DNA of 64,000 nucleotides from positions 1 through 64,000 of the forward strand of contig WEDG01007144.1 in NCBI GenBank assembly GCA_017591395.1, in the 5' to 3' direction. Shown here in pieces: positions 47,701 through 58,478 of this stretch. Each line of letters opens with the position of its first letter. Within the stretch, counting starts at the first letter, position 1. The stretch is from Schistocephalus solidus. Taxonomy: Eukaryota; Platyhelminthes; Cestoda; Diphyllobothriidea; Diphyllobothriidae. A program made the position numbers and the translations under genes. The notes under the pieces were generated by a model. It ran no database searches, was not told the DNA's origin, and was given only the letters and a program-made list of their open reading frames with translations.

Positions 47701-48829
47701 ACCGAACTCTCTAAGGCAAACCGTGTGGTTTTCTGATAGCCCATGGACATGAAATTGAGACTGAGACCCCCGGCGGGGATTGAAGGTTCACCTAAACTCA
47801 ATAAGGAATGCACAGACGAGACTTGTTGAGAAACAGCGGGAGATGAAAATGGGTTCGGAGGGACAACAACAGTTTCCGTCTAGAGGACAAGAGAGACTCC
47901 TAATTAGATTTCTCCAAGATGGAGGCGTGGTTAACCGAGCAGAGGGGGAGCAAGGAAAACAAACAAATGTGTAAGAATTCGGTTATCTTTACAGGTGAAT
48001 AGGTAGGCGCCGTCAAATTTCATGGTTGAGCCTGATTAGTCCTAACAAGGACCACGCCGTCTAAGAGATTGAGCATTTAGGAAAGAACCATTTTAAACTT
48101 TGACTCTTATTCGGTCTGCATGAGTACTAATCACTAGAATTGACATTTCTCGTTCGCGGCTAACTGTGAGATGAACTGTCTCTTTCAAACTGTCGTGAAA
48201 AAACCTGCGACCGCTTTTCTGCGGCGACAATGCGTGCAAAGAAAGGGGACATATTGAGGTTCGGTATTGGATTCTTACTTGAATTCCGATCGCATATATC
48301 CAACATGGACTGAAAAGCATCTCCAAATCAGTAATCAAGTTGCCGTACATCCACAAGTCAGGGTTATGATTTTTAAACAAACTATGTGTCCCCGTAGTAG
48401 ATTTAACAAATGCAGATTGTCGTTTCACAGATATTCGAAGGTATTCTGCAGACTGAATGTCAGTAGCATCTACCCTACCAGTGTTCGTAGAGACAACCCC
48501 TATGACCACCTGAGCATTTTAATAAGGACTGCGGTAATTTAATGAAGCTCTCCATGCCCTTATATGTGAAATCTTTTATTATCAATCGGCTCTTCAAGGA
48601 CGTGGAGACAAGCTAGTTAATTATTTCCCTGATATCACCAGTGTTATTCCCCATAAGTTGCCAATACTAAGGTTCTCTATCGTTTGTCAAGGGATGCCAC
48701 GTCTTTAGTAGTTTCAGCCCTTGAAAAAGTTTCTAATTATGCGATTTCAAGACCGCAAACTGTCCTTTCGAATGGCTTCGCATCTGTATATCTATTAATG
48801 CTCCTTATTAAATATACAACCTAAACCAC
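44781..48829. other. No recognisable gene; part resembles family A
   Basis: 46090-46420 has weak matches to the AT-rich family A (GGGCATTGAAAATCAATGG, TTGAAAACGCATTTCG). Frames at 45054-45272, 45318-45536 and 47780-47974 are plausible in composition but carry no motif or clear splice sites. Confidence 0.35.
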
Positions 48830-49220
48830 ATCCACTTCGAAATTTTATGATTTCTACATGGCCTCGTCTTTGTAGAATGGAGTAATGCATGCTATCCTTT
48901 ACCAGGATTGCCCAACTCTTGTAGACCGAAAACACTAAACGCAAATGCAACGGAAGATCGTGCTCAAAATAAGTCTGGAATTGGAAAAGTTTATTAAAAC
49001 TTATTATTATTATTAACATACATTTGAATCTATAAGGGTATCACAAAGTCAAAAGAAACCTGTATTCTGCATAAGTAGTCATTTTTTTCCAAGCGTGAGT
49101 CTTCCACGTGACCGGAACGAAGCGCTTTATAAAGCGGGTAGCTAGAAATATCTCAAATATCATGTGATTACCTATTAATCGAAAACGCATTTCAGAATTT
49201 CGGTCAACATTTAAGGTGAT
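48830..49220 (+). repeat. Family A, AT-rich diverged dispersed repeat
   Basis: Collinear with 29370-30300 (CATTTGAATCTATAA, AAGTAGTCATTTTTTTC, ATATCATGTGATTA). Contains a short (TTA)n at 49000-49016. Confidence 0.45.
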
Positions 49221-51394
49221 CGTTCACTGACTGTACTTGCGCCGAGCAAGGATCACGCACGTGAAATTCAAGGCTTTTGGCAGCAATAATTTCCCACGAA
49301 CGTTTTTAAGGTTTCCGAAGCCGTTGAAACCATCGAAAGAATAAATTACTAACACGCTGGGTATATGGACATATGTACATACGCATATACGCAACCTCTC
49401 CATCGTCTATGCTACAACCCCCCCCCCCAATATCGCGAAGGTTACTATCCAAGATCCTCTCGAACTTAACATTTTCGTGAAGTAGTAAATCAATATTTTC
49501 AAAGCTTATTGCACCTATAAAATGTTCTAAAATATTCTAAAGCTCAGTAAATCCTTTACACACTTTTATAAACGTTATAAACCTTTTCAACATGGCTAAA
49601 CTACTGAAGACCTATGCCTTATGTTCTTAAAATATACAAGAAAATAAATAAAAAAATATGAAAAAATCCCTCGAAATATTGAAAGTCCGCAGAAAACATC
49701 CTAGGAGAAAACTCGTGAAGTAGCAAATTCGCCAAAAGTAAACAACAAATTGGAGAGGGATTAGTTTAAGGTACTTTGATGAACACATACATGTGTAACA
49801 GTGTTTTATTGGGCACAATACAATCGATTTTTCGAACTAGAACACTGAACAGTAAATAGTATCCAAATTTACTGTGTGACAGAACGTGGGGGCATAAACA
49901 CTGATAATTGCAGGTTCATGAAAAGAGGGCCAGCGTCTTATCTTAAAATTTTGTTGGCTGATAGCCTATTTAAAGTTCAGACGTGTGCATGACAGAAAAA
50001 TAACTTAAACTAACGATGAATATCAGTATGTACTACTATTTGGCTCAAAATGTGCTATGTCCCTACGCAGACTGTAGATGGGGTCGGCTGCGATCAGGTG
50101 AAATCCAAAAACACGAGTTAAAAGTGGCGAGGGTGTCCAGGAATAATTTTGCCTAGGTAATTTCGACAGGCAATTGCGAAACGCTATAGAGATGGCAGTT
50201 TCCATGTCTCGCTTTTGTTAACATAACGTTTTGTAGATATATTATGCGGTAATTTAGGTATATAACCATTCTATATTGAACCAGAGCTAGTCTATTTCCC
50301 ATGCAGCCTGAGTGAGCCTTTAAGTTATCTCCTCAGCGGAAGTGAAGCATAATGTCAACGTTTTTTCGCTTTGCTAAGAAGCCTTCAACATAACTACGGA
50401 AGAAATATGTACCCATTTTGCTACTTTTCGGTACATTATGCAAATTTATTTATTTTGAGATCATCCCTTATATCTTTCACATGGAGCGGAGTTGATTTAA
50501 GGTAAACTATAATTTCAACCTAACTAAAATTGCAAAATCGAACGCGAAACATTTGAAATATATGTAGACATGTTAGAATGAATTTGTGGTAAAGACTAAA
50601 AACTACTATTGTTGTGTTCTTCTATTTGGAGTTAAATAGGTTTAAATAAAATATACACCAGATGAATTTGAATACCTATAAATACGACATTACATAAGTC
50701 AAGAGAGGTTTCTATAATCTAGATAATCCTTCAGAAAGCCCTCTAGATAAAAAGCCAAAATTAGCAGCATTTTCTTTGTGGTCTAAATTCCACTGTGGGT
50801 TATAATTTCAAGAACAATCAGATACTTACAATAGGATGCCGAACGTAACGCGTTTAAGCACCATTAAATAGAAGATAGCAGTGTAATTTAATATTGAACA
50901 TGAACTAGAAATCCCGTATTTACACTTACTTTGATCAGAATGAAGACGAAAACTGGAATTTTAATGGTGCGAATCGAAATTTGATTTTCTCAAGCAATAA
51001 ACGTTGAATACTAGCAGAGGCGTAACTGAGAGGACTCTAATCATGAAGTGGGGAATCGATAGGTATTGATTATTCCCGACAGGAGACATGGCTGCTAATA
51101 CTCCGTCACCAAGATCTCAGCAAGAAATGCCCAAGTCAGTGGTTTCAGTCTGTCTCGTTGCACACGTTTCTGACAGAATATTCATAATTTTGACAGTCTG
51201 ACATACAATGAGTACTAATCATAAGTGCCCCCTAAACGGGCCGCGTGGTAGATGCACTGGACCAACACGGGGTCAAATCAGGGTGTAGGGGGCGTTATTA
51301 TTAATTGGGATGAATTTCCATAATAAACACCGAACATGGGGGTGCGCGTAACCAACATGGCTCATGCCGCACCCCGCTCTCCCTCTCCGTGTGA
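49221..51394. other. No recognisable gene
   Basis: AT-rich, short frames only. A run of ten C residues lies at about 49420. Confidence 0.35.
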
Positions 51395-51600
51395 GATAAT
51401 TCATCTGCGCCCGACCCCACCTCCGGTCTTCTGGACTATGTCTTGACACCGGGCACAGGCGGGTAACGGAAGATAGAGTATGGTAGATGCAGTGTACGTC
51501 TACTATCACTTAAAACTAATTTGTGCACAAGTCACCGTCCCTGCGCCATCGTTCTGTGGAGCATACCGTAGACATCTTCGGACTACGAAGGTCAAAATAA
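51395..51600 (-). repeat. Family G fragment (5' end)
   Basis: CTCCGGTCTTCTGGACTATG, TCACTTAAAACTAATTTGTG and GTGGAGCATACCGTAGACAT match the 5' part of family G in reverse orientation. Confidence 0.7.
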
Positions 51601-52027
51601 TCATAAAAAGCGATTACCCTGGCGAAGCTATAGCCGGGGGGGGGAGGAGGAAGCTAAACACATACATATGAGCTTAATACACACCGTGTGATGGGCTGCG
51701 GTGATAAACACTGTTTGAGCGTAGCAATTCTTATAAGTCAATTTGCTTGTGTATGAAGGCCTATGTGTGAAAGGTGGCTAATAAGGTCAAAATCCAATCG
51801 GGCAGCATAAAGTACTACGGAGGTCATACACTTTACTTTTTAGTTTAAAGGTGTACGTAAAAAGAACGTTTTTGTGCAAAATATGTCTATGATTATTTCG
51901 TTAAGGTAAATGTGTATTTTAAAAGGAAATCAACTTTTCTTTCTAGCCAGGCAACATCCTTTGCCGGTAAATACACTAGACTACATCTGCATATTTGCGC
52001 GTTTCTCTAGTAGGAAAAATTAATATA
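51601..52027. other. No recognisable gene
   Basis: Nothing recognised. Confidence 0.3.
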
Positions 52028-52195
52028 TGCACGAGCCCCTGGCGCAGTGATTTGAAAGTTGAACTTCTAACCAACAGAATACGGACTGGAGGCCCGGGAC
52101 TACGCACCTTGAGGTTGGATAGGGCAGAATGATGATGGCTACGATGACAGAAATGGTCACTGCAGTCTCCTTTTTAATGTCTATAGTCGTTTTGT
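52028..52195 (+). mobile_element. Family S SINE, diverged
   Basis: CGAGCCCCTGGCGCAGTGA head, CTTCTAACCAACAG anticodon region, decayed B box, then GATGATGGCTACGATGACAG and AATGGTCACTGCAGTCTCC body. The leader-like CGCGATCGGTGAACGCC follows at about 52260. Confidence 0.6.
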
Positions 52196-52469
52196 GTGAT
52201 GTGACTGTCTACGGGCTCTAGATTGAGCTCTAGAGACAACGGTATCAGTAGGTTCTGTAACGCGATCGGTGAACGCCGTACGCCATAGTAGCTACGAAAG
52301 AGTTGTAAAAACATCATTTGTCAGCTTCAAATAGGGTGTTTGAATTCGCATAAATAAAGCAAAAGATTCATCAAATTATTTTAAGAAAAAGAAAAACACT
52401 TATGTCTTCAGCAATCCCGATCTGTGGATGTGGGAAATTTTGGGCGCAAACTCACCTGTATTGCGAGTG

Positions 52470-53015
52470 GTTAAGGTTCTCATGTCCTGTTTAGAGGGCC
52501 ATTAGGTATAGGGTTAGGTGAAGGGTTAAGAGTAGGGGTAGTGTTAACTGTAGGCTAAGGGTTTAGGAATTAGTTGGGGTTACGCTTAGAACTACGATTT
52601 ACCTTGGTTGATGAACGCTTGCCGATCGGTTAAGTCACTTACTCGTCCCATTTTGCCTCGGAGCTCACTCTAGAGCGCCGTCAGCTGCCGCACAGCGGCT
52701 AGTACTGCAGGCAGATAAACACTGCCGACAAAGACAAGGGGTACTGGAATGACAATGTCTGGCTCAGTAGCCACCTGTCATCCCCAACCCCAGGTGGTGC
52801 AACCCCCGGGGCCCCGAAACGGCAACCTGTTGATTAGAAGTTCAGCGCTCTAACCCACTGACATTTAAGTTTATGATAGGACTAGTGTTAGGGTTAGGAC
52901 ATGAAAATATTAACCGTTCATGGACTTATGCGTAGGTCCATATTTATAACTTGGGCGGGACGTTCCCGTTAAAGGGAGCCATATAAGTCATCCTTGTCCC
53001 CTTATTTTCCAGGAA
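52470..53015. mobile_element. Family F foldback element split by a SINE
   Basis: The left end (CATGTCCTGTTTAGAGGGCC) and right end (CGTTCCCGTTAAAGGGAGCC, CATATAAGTCATCC) are family ends. TTAGGG-like words occupy 52505-52600 and 52870-52910. The middle is a SINE. Confidence 0.6.
52615..52862 (-). mobile_element. Family S SINE with leader, nested in a family F element
   Basis: Body GCCGACAAAGACAAGGGG, then AATGTCTGGCTCAGTAGCC, and a decayed head with GATTAGAAGTTCAGCGC. The leader-like CTTGCCGATCGG … CTCACTCTAGAGCG lies at 52625-52680. The flanks on both sides are family F interior. Confidence 0.6.
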
Positions 53016-55591
53016 TTTTCTGCAATGTTACCTCAGTTGCGCGTGGTTCCTGTTCTTATGGACTGTTTATGGTGCCATTTACCCAATCCTTACCCAATTG
53101 CGTCCCCGAATCTGCTGAGAAAAAAGCCAAAAGGCTCTAATTTTTACCATACCCACAATTTATTTATATCTTAAATATTCTAGATGCACCCACGAAAGGA
53201 CATGCAAAAATGGCTAATTTAGCATTCTACTATATGAGGACACATCATTTTTTGTGATGTATTTTTTGCCTGTTAAGGGGTACAAAGTTATTCTTCTGAT
53301 AAATACTTGGGTAATTATATGATCGCTAAATGGTGCATTGCTCTTCCTAAGGTTGAACCTAGAAATAAGTAAAGGAAACGAAAATGCTTTCAAAATAGAG
53401 AAAAGAAGTAATTTTTTTCTGACTGCGGAAGAAATCTCGTCCTTTTAAGTAAGGAAGCATAGGAAAATGCAAAAAATTTTCGTTTTATCCACGAATTTAT
53501 TTTAGAAAATAGTGAAGACCATGGGCAGTCATAGGTGAAATGCCCTAGCACGGAACTCTTCGGAGTTTCAACATATGTTGACGAGTACAGTAATTGCAGA
53601 CCTTCAGCGTTTAGGTTTCATGTTTATATGAACCTACATTTATGACGCAAACTGTCATCTGCACAAAAAACGAGCAACCGGGGACGAATTAAATTTGGGT
53701 GTGACTACTTTTATGCTCTGTCTTAGTAGGAAAGATATGACAAATATAGAAACCATTGTTCCAAGTAACCAATTGAGGATGCAAATACTACACTGCTCAC
53801 TAAAATGTGAAAGACACCTGGAAATTCAAACGACTTCACCGTCGCCAAAAAATACACATTGATTTCATGCGAAAGTAATTTTTAAATACACCAGTGATAT
53901 TGTTTTTTGATTAAAATGAATAATTATTTTGAATATTCTAATCACGAATCAGCTACCCGCTAGTGAGTTTTGTAAACGGTTATTTCATTTTCGTCTCCAC
54001 CAAGTCAATAAAGATCATTTATACTTCCATCAATCACCGCTCGCAAAATAAAAAAGTCAACATTTTCGCCCGAATTTATATATTCGTTTTGAAAACATTG
54101 ATGAATAGACGGCAATTACCTGGCATCCATACTGCGTACTATATGAATTCTTGGAAGATCTCCAGTCCAATAAATATTTTTTAAGTTTTTTTTAAATTCG
54201 TTGAAAAGTTCATGCTATTTTATTAGCCGTCTACTTCAGTAGGATGCAGCTTTAAATTTTTTATCGACTTCTTTAAAGTAAGGATTAACTTTGGAGGAAA
54301 AGTGTAGTGTAAGGATTACGGTGCGGCTTTGTGGTCAAAGCTATGTTTAAATGAACAGTCCTAGGTGTTGCGTTTGGGTTCAGTTCGGCGTCCTACCTTG
54401 ACTTTATCCCTAAATTCTTTCATTATCTACCGTTCCCAACTCCTGGGGGTGAAAGAAATGAGGTCCGTGATTGTTCTAGGAGTTTCTTGGGGGTGTTCTT
54501 AATCCGTAATTTGCCAAATTTTGTTTATTATTTTAATAAGAGTTTTCGCGTTTTTGGAGTTTACGTTTTTCTTGAAAAAATATTTTTGACCAAATTAATA
54601 TATTTTTTAATATTTCCTCCTAGCGTTTTCATTTAACTAAAGGTTTTGTGCTAATGTAGGTGTTGTACTCTGTACTCTAGGGCCGATTTCTGAATAATAA
54701 GGGATTTTTCGCGCATTAGACACATTATGTTAAATAAGTTACTTATTGTATATACCCTTTGTTCAATTTTTCAAAAGCTTTAGTTAACCACGCCCGGTGT
54801 TACTCGGAAAACCTTCCTTGAAATTCCCGGTACTTCTATCTGGTGCCCTTCTAAAAGTTAAGAAGTGAGATTTGGATGGGACGTCAAATGACGTCTAGTG
54901 GGTTAAGAATTCTAGAACTGCAATCCCACAGCAACCTGACTGGGGCCTAGTGACTCAAATTTGAACTACGTGAAGTGAAAGTGAGTATTCAGCGGAGGGG
55001 AGAGCTAAATTACAATGGCGTGAGGCGCAACAGAACGCAAGAATTGAGCCTTGTAGCATATTAGCACCGGAGTACTTCCTTCTTGGACGAACCTCAAATG
55101 AAGGATATTAACTTCTGTTCGATGCTCCATTCCCTTAAATTCTCACCACACAGGCAGGTGATTATGAACGCTATTCCCGTACCCCTCCCAAAGAAATGGT
55201 TTAAAATGCTTACATGAGGACAACTGTCCTGTTGCCGTTGCACAGGAGCAGGGCAAATGTTCGCACGAGTAGCAGCAGTTGATATCTGGCCCCAGTACGA
55301 GGTCACGAGGTTGAAGTCACGTTTTGTTGGGTTTAAGCGTGCTCCTTCGCGGTTTTTCTTCCCCGGCCCCTCCTCCTTCCTTCACCTAATCAGCTGGTGG
55401 AGGACATAAGGAAGGCGGGTGATTTTCAAAGGGTTTGACAATGTAACGAACCCCATGATCGACGTACCTTAACACAAAAACGAGTGGTTGCGCAGTAGAT
55501 TAGCTTACATTTTAGCGGCATACTTTATACTGCCGCCAAAAATAAGCATGTGCAAACGTATGCAAATATTGACGATAATGAGCATTTGCTG
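53016..55591. other. No recognisable gene
   Basis: AT-rich, short frames only. Confidence 0.35.
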
Positions 55592-55619
55592 ATATATATA
55601 TATATATATGTATATATAT
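55592..55619. repeat. (TA)n microsatellite
   Basis: About 28 bp with one TG interruption. Confidence 0.95.
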
Positions 55620-55890
55620 TGATGCAAGTTCTGGGTTCCTCTCTTGGGCCACTTCTGCGTTTGTCTCGAATTGTCCTTGAGAACTTTATATGTGGCGTCC
55701 AAGTTTAAATACCGATTGATGTATGCCTCGTCTTAGTTTATTGCTTCCAGAAATTCACGGCCTTTTGTTATTGAGCAGGCAACAACAATGCGAACACTCT
55801 CCCATGCAAATTTGTATCAGTTTTATTCAATGTGTGCATGAGTAACTGGCATATAGGGTCTTGTCCTCTCTTCGCCAACTGATATCCATT

Positions 55891-55893
<3 letters not shown>
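55618..55893 (-). pseudogene. PLE GIY-YIG endonuclease fragment (decayed)
   Basis: Read on the minus strand in shifting frames, it gives QLAKRGQDPICQLLMHTLN, then GREFLEAIN, then DEAYINRYLNLDATYKVLKD. These line up in order with the C-terminal half of the GIY-YIG domain at 58479-58865 (QLAVRRRDPLSQVAMHTLD, GREFLEAMHSD, NRHIDLDANYKFLK). Catalytic GIY-YIG residues lie upstream and are missing. The fragment is closed on both sides by (TA)n. Confidence 0.75.

Positions 55894-55939
<46 letters not shown>
55894..55939. repeat. (TA)n microsatellite
   Basis: TA run between the PLE fragment and family H. Confidence 0.95.
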
Positions 55940-55942
<3 letters not shown>

Positions 55943-55989
55943 TGGCAAAGACGTTATACCGTACTTCCGACATAGGTACTAGCTAAAAG

Positions 55990-56060
55990 CCCAGACACGT
56001 GTTTCGCCGATGTTTCTGCTGCTGTGTGACACAGCAACGAGGGTTAGGCTCCTCAGTGGG
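55990..56060 (-). ncRNA. Hammerhead ribozyme, family H (core intact, helix II weakened)
   Basis: CUGAGGA, GAAA, ACACGUGU, C17 and CCCA/UGGG all present; helix II begins GCCU against CGGC, losing one pair. Confidence 0.7.
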
Positions 56061-56142
56061 TCCCCCAGCGTTCTCTATGCGGTTTCTGGTATATGGACTC
56101 CAGTATATATATACCAGAAACCGCATAGAGAACGCTGGGGGA

Positions 56143-56214
56143 CCCACTGAGGAGCCGGACCCCTCGTTGCTGTGTCACACAGCAGCAGAAACATCGGCGA
56201 AACACGTGTCTGGG
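56143..56214 (+). ncRNA. Hammerhead ribozyme, family H, intact core
   Basis: CCCA 56143-56146, CUGAGGA 56147-56153, GCCG 56154-56157, apical hairpin GCUGUG/CACAGC, CGGC 56195-56198, GAAA 56199-56202, palindromic ACACGUGU 56202-56209, C17 at 56210, UGGG 56211-56214. Every invariant hammerhead base is present. Predicted cleavage lies between 56210 and 56211. As in the copy at 5903, helix III has no loop within one molecule. Confidence 0.8.
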
Positions 56215-56443
56215 CTTTTAGCTAGTACCTATGTCGGAAGTACGGTATAACGTCTTTGCCATATAAGATTCATACTACTTGTAGTACTACTTGTTTGTAG
56301 AATGGGCATTACGTGGTTATTCCACAGTGGTTGATTGTCTTCGACCCAAATGTTCATTGAAATTTCGTGTCTGACCCTAAAAAGTCATGTCCGAAGCACC
56401 TGACTCCATGTCCTGCACTTAATAATTTCAGAAATTATTTCCC

Positions 56444-56444
<1 letters not shown>

Positions 56445-56477
<33 letters not shown>
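56445..56477. repeat. (TA)n where family H and PLE-1 3' ends converge
   Basis: The plus-strand family H unit and the minus-strand PLE-1 both end in this TA run. Confidence 0.9.
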
Positions 56478-56480
<3 letters not shown>

Positions 56481-56546
56481 GCTCATCATCCCCCGAAGAA
56501 GACAAAGAAGAAGGGACGAGTTCATGGACCCGAATGTATTTTGACT

Positions 56547-56580
56547 GACGTTTCGGAAACCCCCTCGTTTCCATAATCAG
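56547..56580 (-). ncRNA. Hammerhead-like motif in PLE-1 3' region
   Basis: CUGAUUA, one base, then a perfect 6-bp stem GGAAAC/GUUUCC with a GAGGGG loop, then GAAAC and GUC. The order fits a hammerhead with a minimal helix III. Position 8 is U, not the required G, and one extra base precedes helix II, so it is degenerate or a variant. Known: PLEs often carry minimal hammerheads in their terminal repeats, and some small ones cleave only as dimers. Confidence 0.5.
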
Positions 56581-56819
56581 AGTTCTGTGGTTCTGCTGGT
56601 CTTGACTGTTTCAGCCTTGACGCCTGCTTGGTATTATATCCCTGCTCGGAGTATGAACTTTGACCTCCCTGTTTGCTGCTGATCAGGTTTAATCTCTCCC
56701 CTCGCGTGACATAAGTACATTTTGCTGCTGTCATATTTGTTGGCAAGTCAGCGTGAATGGTGGCCTGTCCCTCGTCAGCCAACGGATTGATCAGTCGTTG
56801 ACGGCCGCGTGAGTATATT

Positions 56820-58227
56820 TCAGCCTCGTGGGCGAGATGTTCCACGCCGGTTACGTGGCCTCCGGTCGGCTCCTCTCTTCTTTTTCTCTAGTGTCCGTTG
56901 TCTGCCATGCTTGGTTTTGCTCGACTGTCCCATTGGCCCTGCCCGAACTGACTCGAGCCTTTTGTGTATCACCTGGTAGGCGGAATGCAAGTCTATGGCT
57001 CTGTTAAGTGTGCCCGTCGAGGACCAACTTTCAAGCAGTAGTCTGGCCATCTTATCGTTGGCTCGGCCGATTACCCTCGTTTTCTCAAAGGCGAAAATGT
57101 GGTTCTTCTGTTGTATGTGGCCATAGACCATAGACAGCTTGTCCTTGCGGTTGATTGCAAGCTGGTGTTCATGCAATCTTGTGCCAAGGCGTTTGCCCGT
57201 TTCACCAAACATACCTCGCATCACAGCTTTAGCATGGTATGCTGTAAATTACCGCTGATTGCTCTGTCATTGGTAGCGGTTCTTTGGGCCTCATTATGCG
57301 CTGTCTGATTGTTGCTCCAGGCTTATGAGGCACACCGATCCCGAAAGGTTTCAGGATTCTTGCTGTCGCCTCTGATACGTTCTTCACATAAGGGATTGCG
57401 AGCCAGAACTTCGGGTCTTCTCCTTTCGAGCGCTCATGGTTGGGCTTCCTAAGACACTTGCGTATAAAGGGCTTCGGATAACCGTTGGCTTCAAATAGGG
57501 CATGCAGGTACTTAGTCTCCTCCTTCTTCCCACTGTCGTCGCTGCAGTGTGTTTGAACGCGTTGGAAGAGGGTTCTGACACAACTGCGATTGTGAGCAAC
57601 GGGGTGGTTGCTTCTGAAGTGGAGGATAAGCATGGTGTTAGTTGCCTTCTGGTAGACCGTTGTCCTTATTTTCCCGTCTGCCAGCTTAGTCACTTGTATG
57701 TCGAGGAAGGGCAACTGATTGTTGACCTCTTCTTCCATTGTAAACTGGATGTCGGTAAAGATGGAGTTCAAAAGTGTCTTGAAAGACTGCACTTCGCTCC
57801 ATTTGATGATGACGAAAGTGTCGTCAACGTATCTGGCCCAGAATTTCGGGGGGGAAGAGCTGAAGACTAGTCGCTCGAGCCTCTGCAAGACTGCTTCTGC
57901 AATCAGTCCGGATAGAGGTGAGCCCATTGGTGTCCCCTTCTTTTGTTCGTAAACTTGGCCGTTGAAATTGAAGAAAGTTTTAAGACAAAATCGCAGGAGC
58001 TCGACTATGTGCACACGTTTGAGCTGTTGGTCGGTTTCATCGTATTTTTCTCGGAGAAGACCGTCAATAGTGTTGATAGCCAGATCGGGCAGAATAGAGG
58101 TGAACAATGAGATCACGTCAAATGACACCATTACCTCATCTGCCTCCACTTCCAGGTGTTGGATGCGGGACAAAAACTCTTCAACAGACTTTACTGTCCA
58201 CTTTGAATCTTTAGCAAGGAAACACAT
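56820..58227 (-). pseudogene. PLE-1 reverse transcriptase plus GIY-YIG endonuclease (broken)
   Basis: RT part 58227-57229: EVMVSFDVISLFTSI (region A), KKGTPMGSPLSGLIAEAVLQ (region B), RYVDDTFVII (catalytic YVDD intact), LPFLDIQVTK, HFRSNHPVAHNRSCV, ending VIYSIPC. The N-terminal fingers are missing. GIY-YIG part 57224-56820 in another frame: FGETGKRLGTRLHEHQLAI (conserved Gly, Arg and His), ARLLLESWSST and NRAIDLHSAY, with a basic tail. Between them are a TAA directly after VIYSIPC, and a frame change by SCDA. So the copy cannot make one protein, although the active-site residues remain. Normal PLE ORFs are about 700-800 codons; about half remains here. Confidence 0.9.
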
Positions 58228-58243
58228 TATACCACTAACAAGA

Positions 58244-58244
<1 letters not shown>

Positions 58245-58297
<53 letters not shown>
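58245..58297. repeat. (TA)n between PLE-1 and PLE-2
   Basis: About 53 bp of TA. It replaces the 5' end of PLE-1 and abuts the 3' end of PLE-2 (TTAAATAAAGTTGAG). Confidence 0.95.
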
Positions 58298-58301
<4 letters not shown>

Positions 58302-58344
58302 TAAAGTTGAGTTCTTTGGGAACAAAATAACTTTATTGTGTAAA

Positions 58345-58376
58345 TTTTCGAAGCTGGTGCCCCAGTTCGTCGTCAG
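58345..58376 (-). ncRNA. Hammerhead-like motif in PLE-2 left-arm 3' region
   Basis: CUGACGA (matches CUGANGA), one base, then GAACUGG/CCAG-C-UUC with a GGCA loop and one bulge, then GAAAAUU. Core boxes fit, but helix III and the cleavage triplet are unclear. The same motif lies at 61418-61448 in the right arm. Confidence 0.45.
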
Positions 58377-58478
58377 ACAAATGGGAGATGTACAGAAAAC
58401 AGTTAACCTTAAATAATGCCTAACACAAGATTCTATGGTTGGCTAAAGTTTGAGCCAATAGACATCCGGAGTTTGAAG

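Larger units (their letters stand above)
55940..56446. repeat. Family H palindrome: two inverted units
   Basis: 55943-56104 is a short unit on the minus strand; 56112-56446 is a full-length unit on the plus strand. They are separated by a small TATATATATA core, so the two ribozymes face away from each other. The plus unit ends CCCCGA and joins (TA)n. The minus unit ends (in ribozyme sense) at CGTCTTTGCCAT, the same internal point as unit 1 of the 5.5-kb array. Confidence 0.9.
56478..58244 (-). mobile_element. PLE-1, 5'-truncated Penelope-like element
   Basis: Minus strand, from a truncated RT at 58244 through the GIY-YIG domain to a 3' untranslated region that ends GAGCTCGA at (TA)n. The 5' side is replaced by (TA)n at 58245. 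The 3' region carries a hammerhead-like motif at 56547-56580. Reading frames are broken between RT and endonuclease. Confidence 0.9.

Noticed and set aside
48093..48542. Minus-strand 138-codon frame, and a plus-strand LPYIHKSG-like read resembling a PLE motif
   Set aside because: The motif match is a few residues only and no neighbouring PLE motifs follow in any frame.
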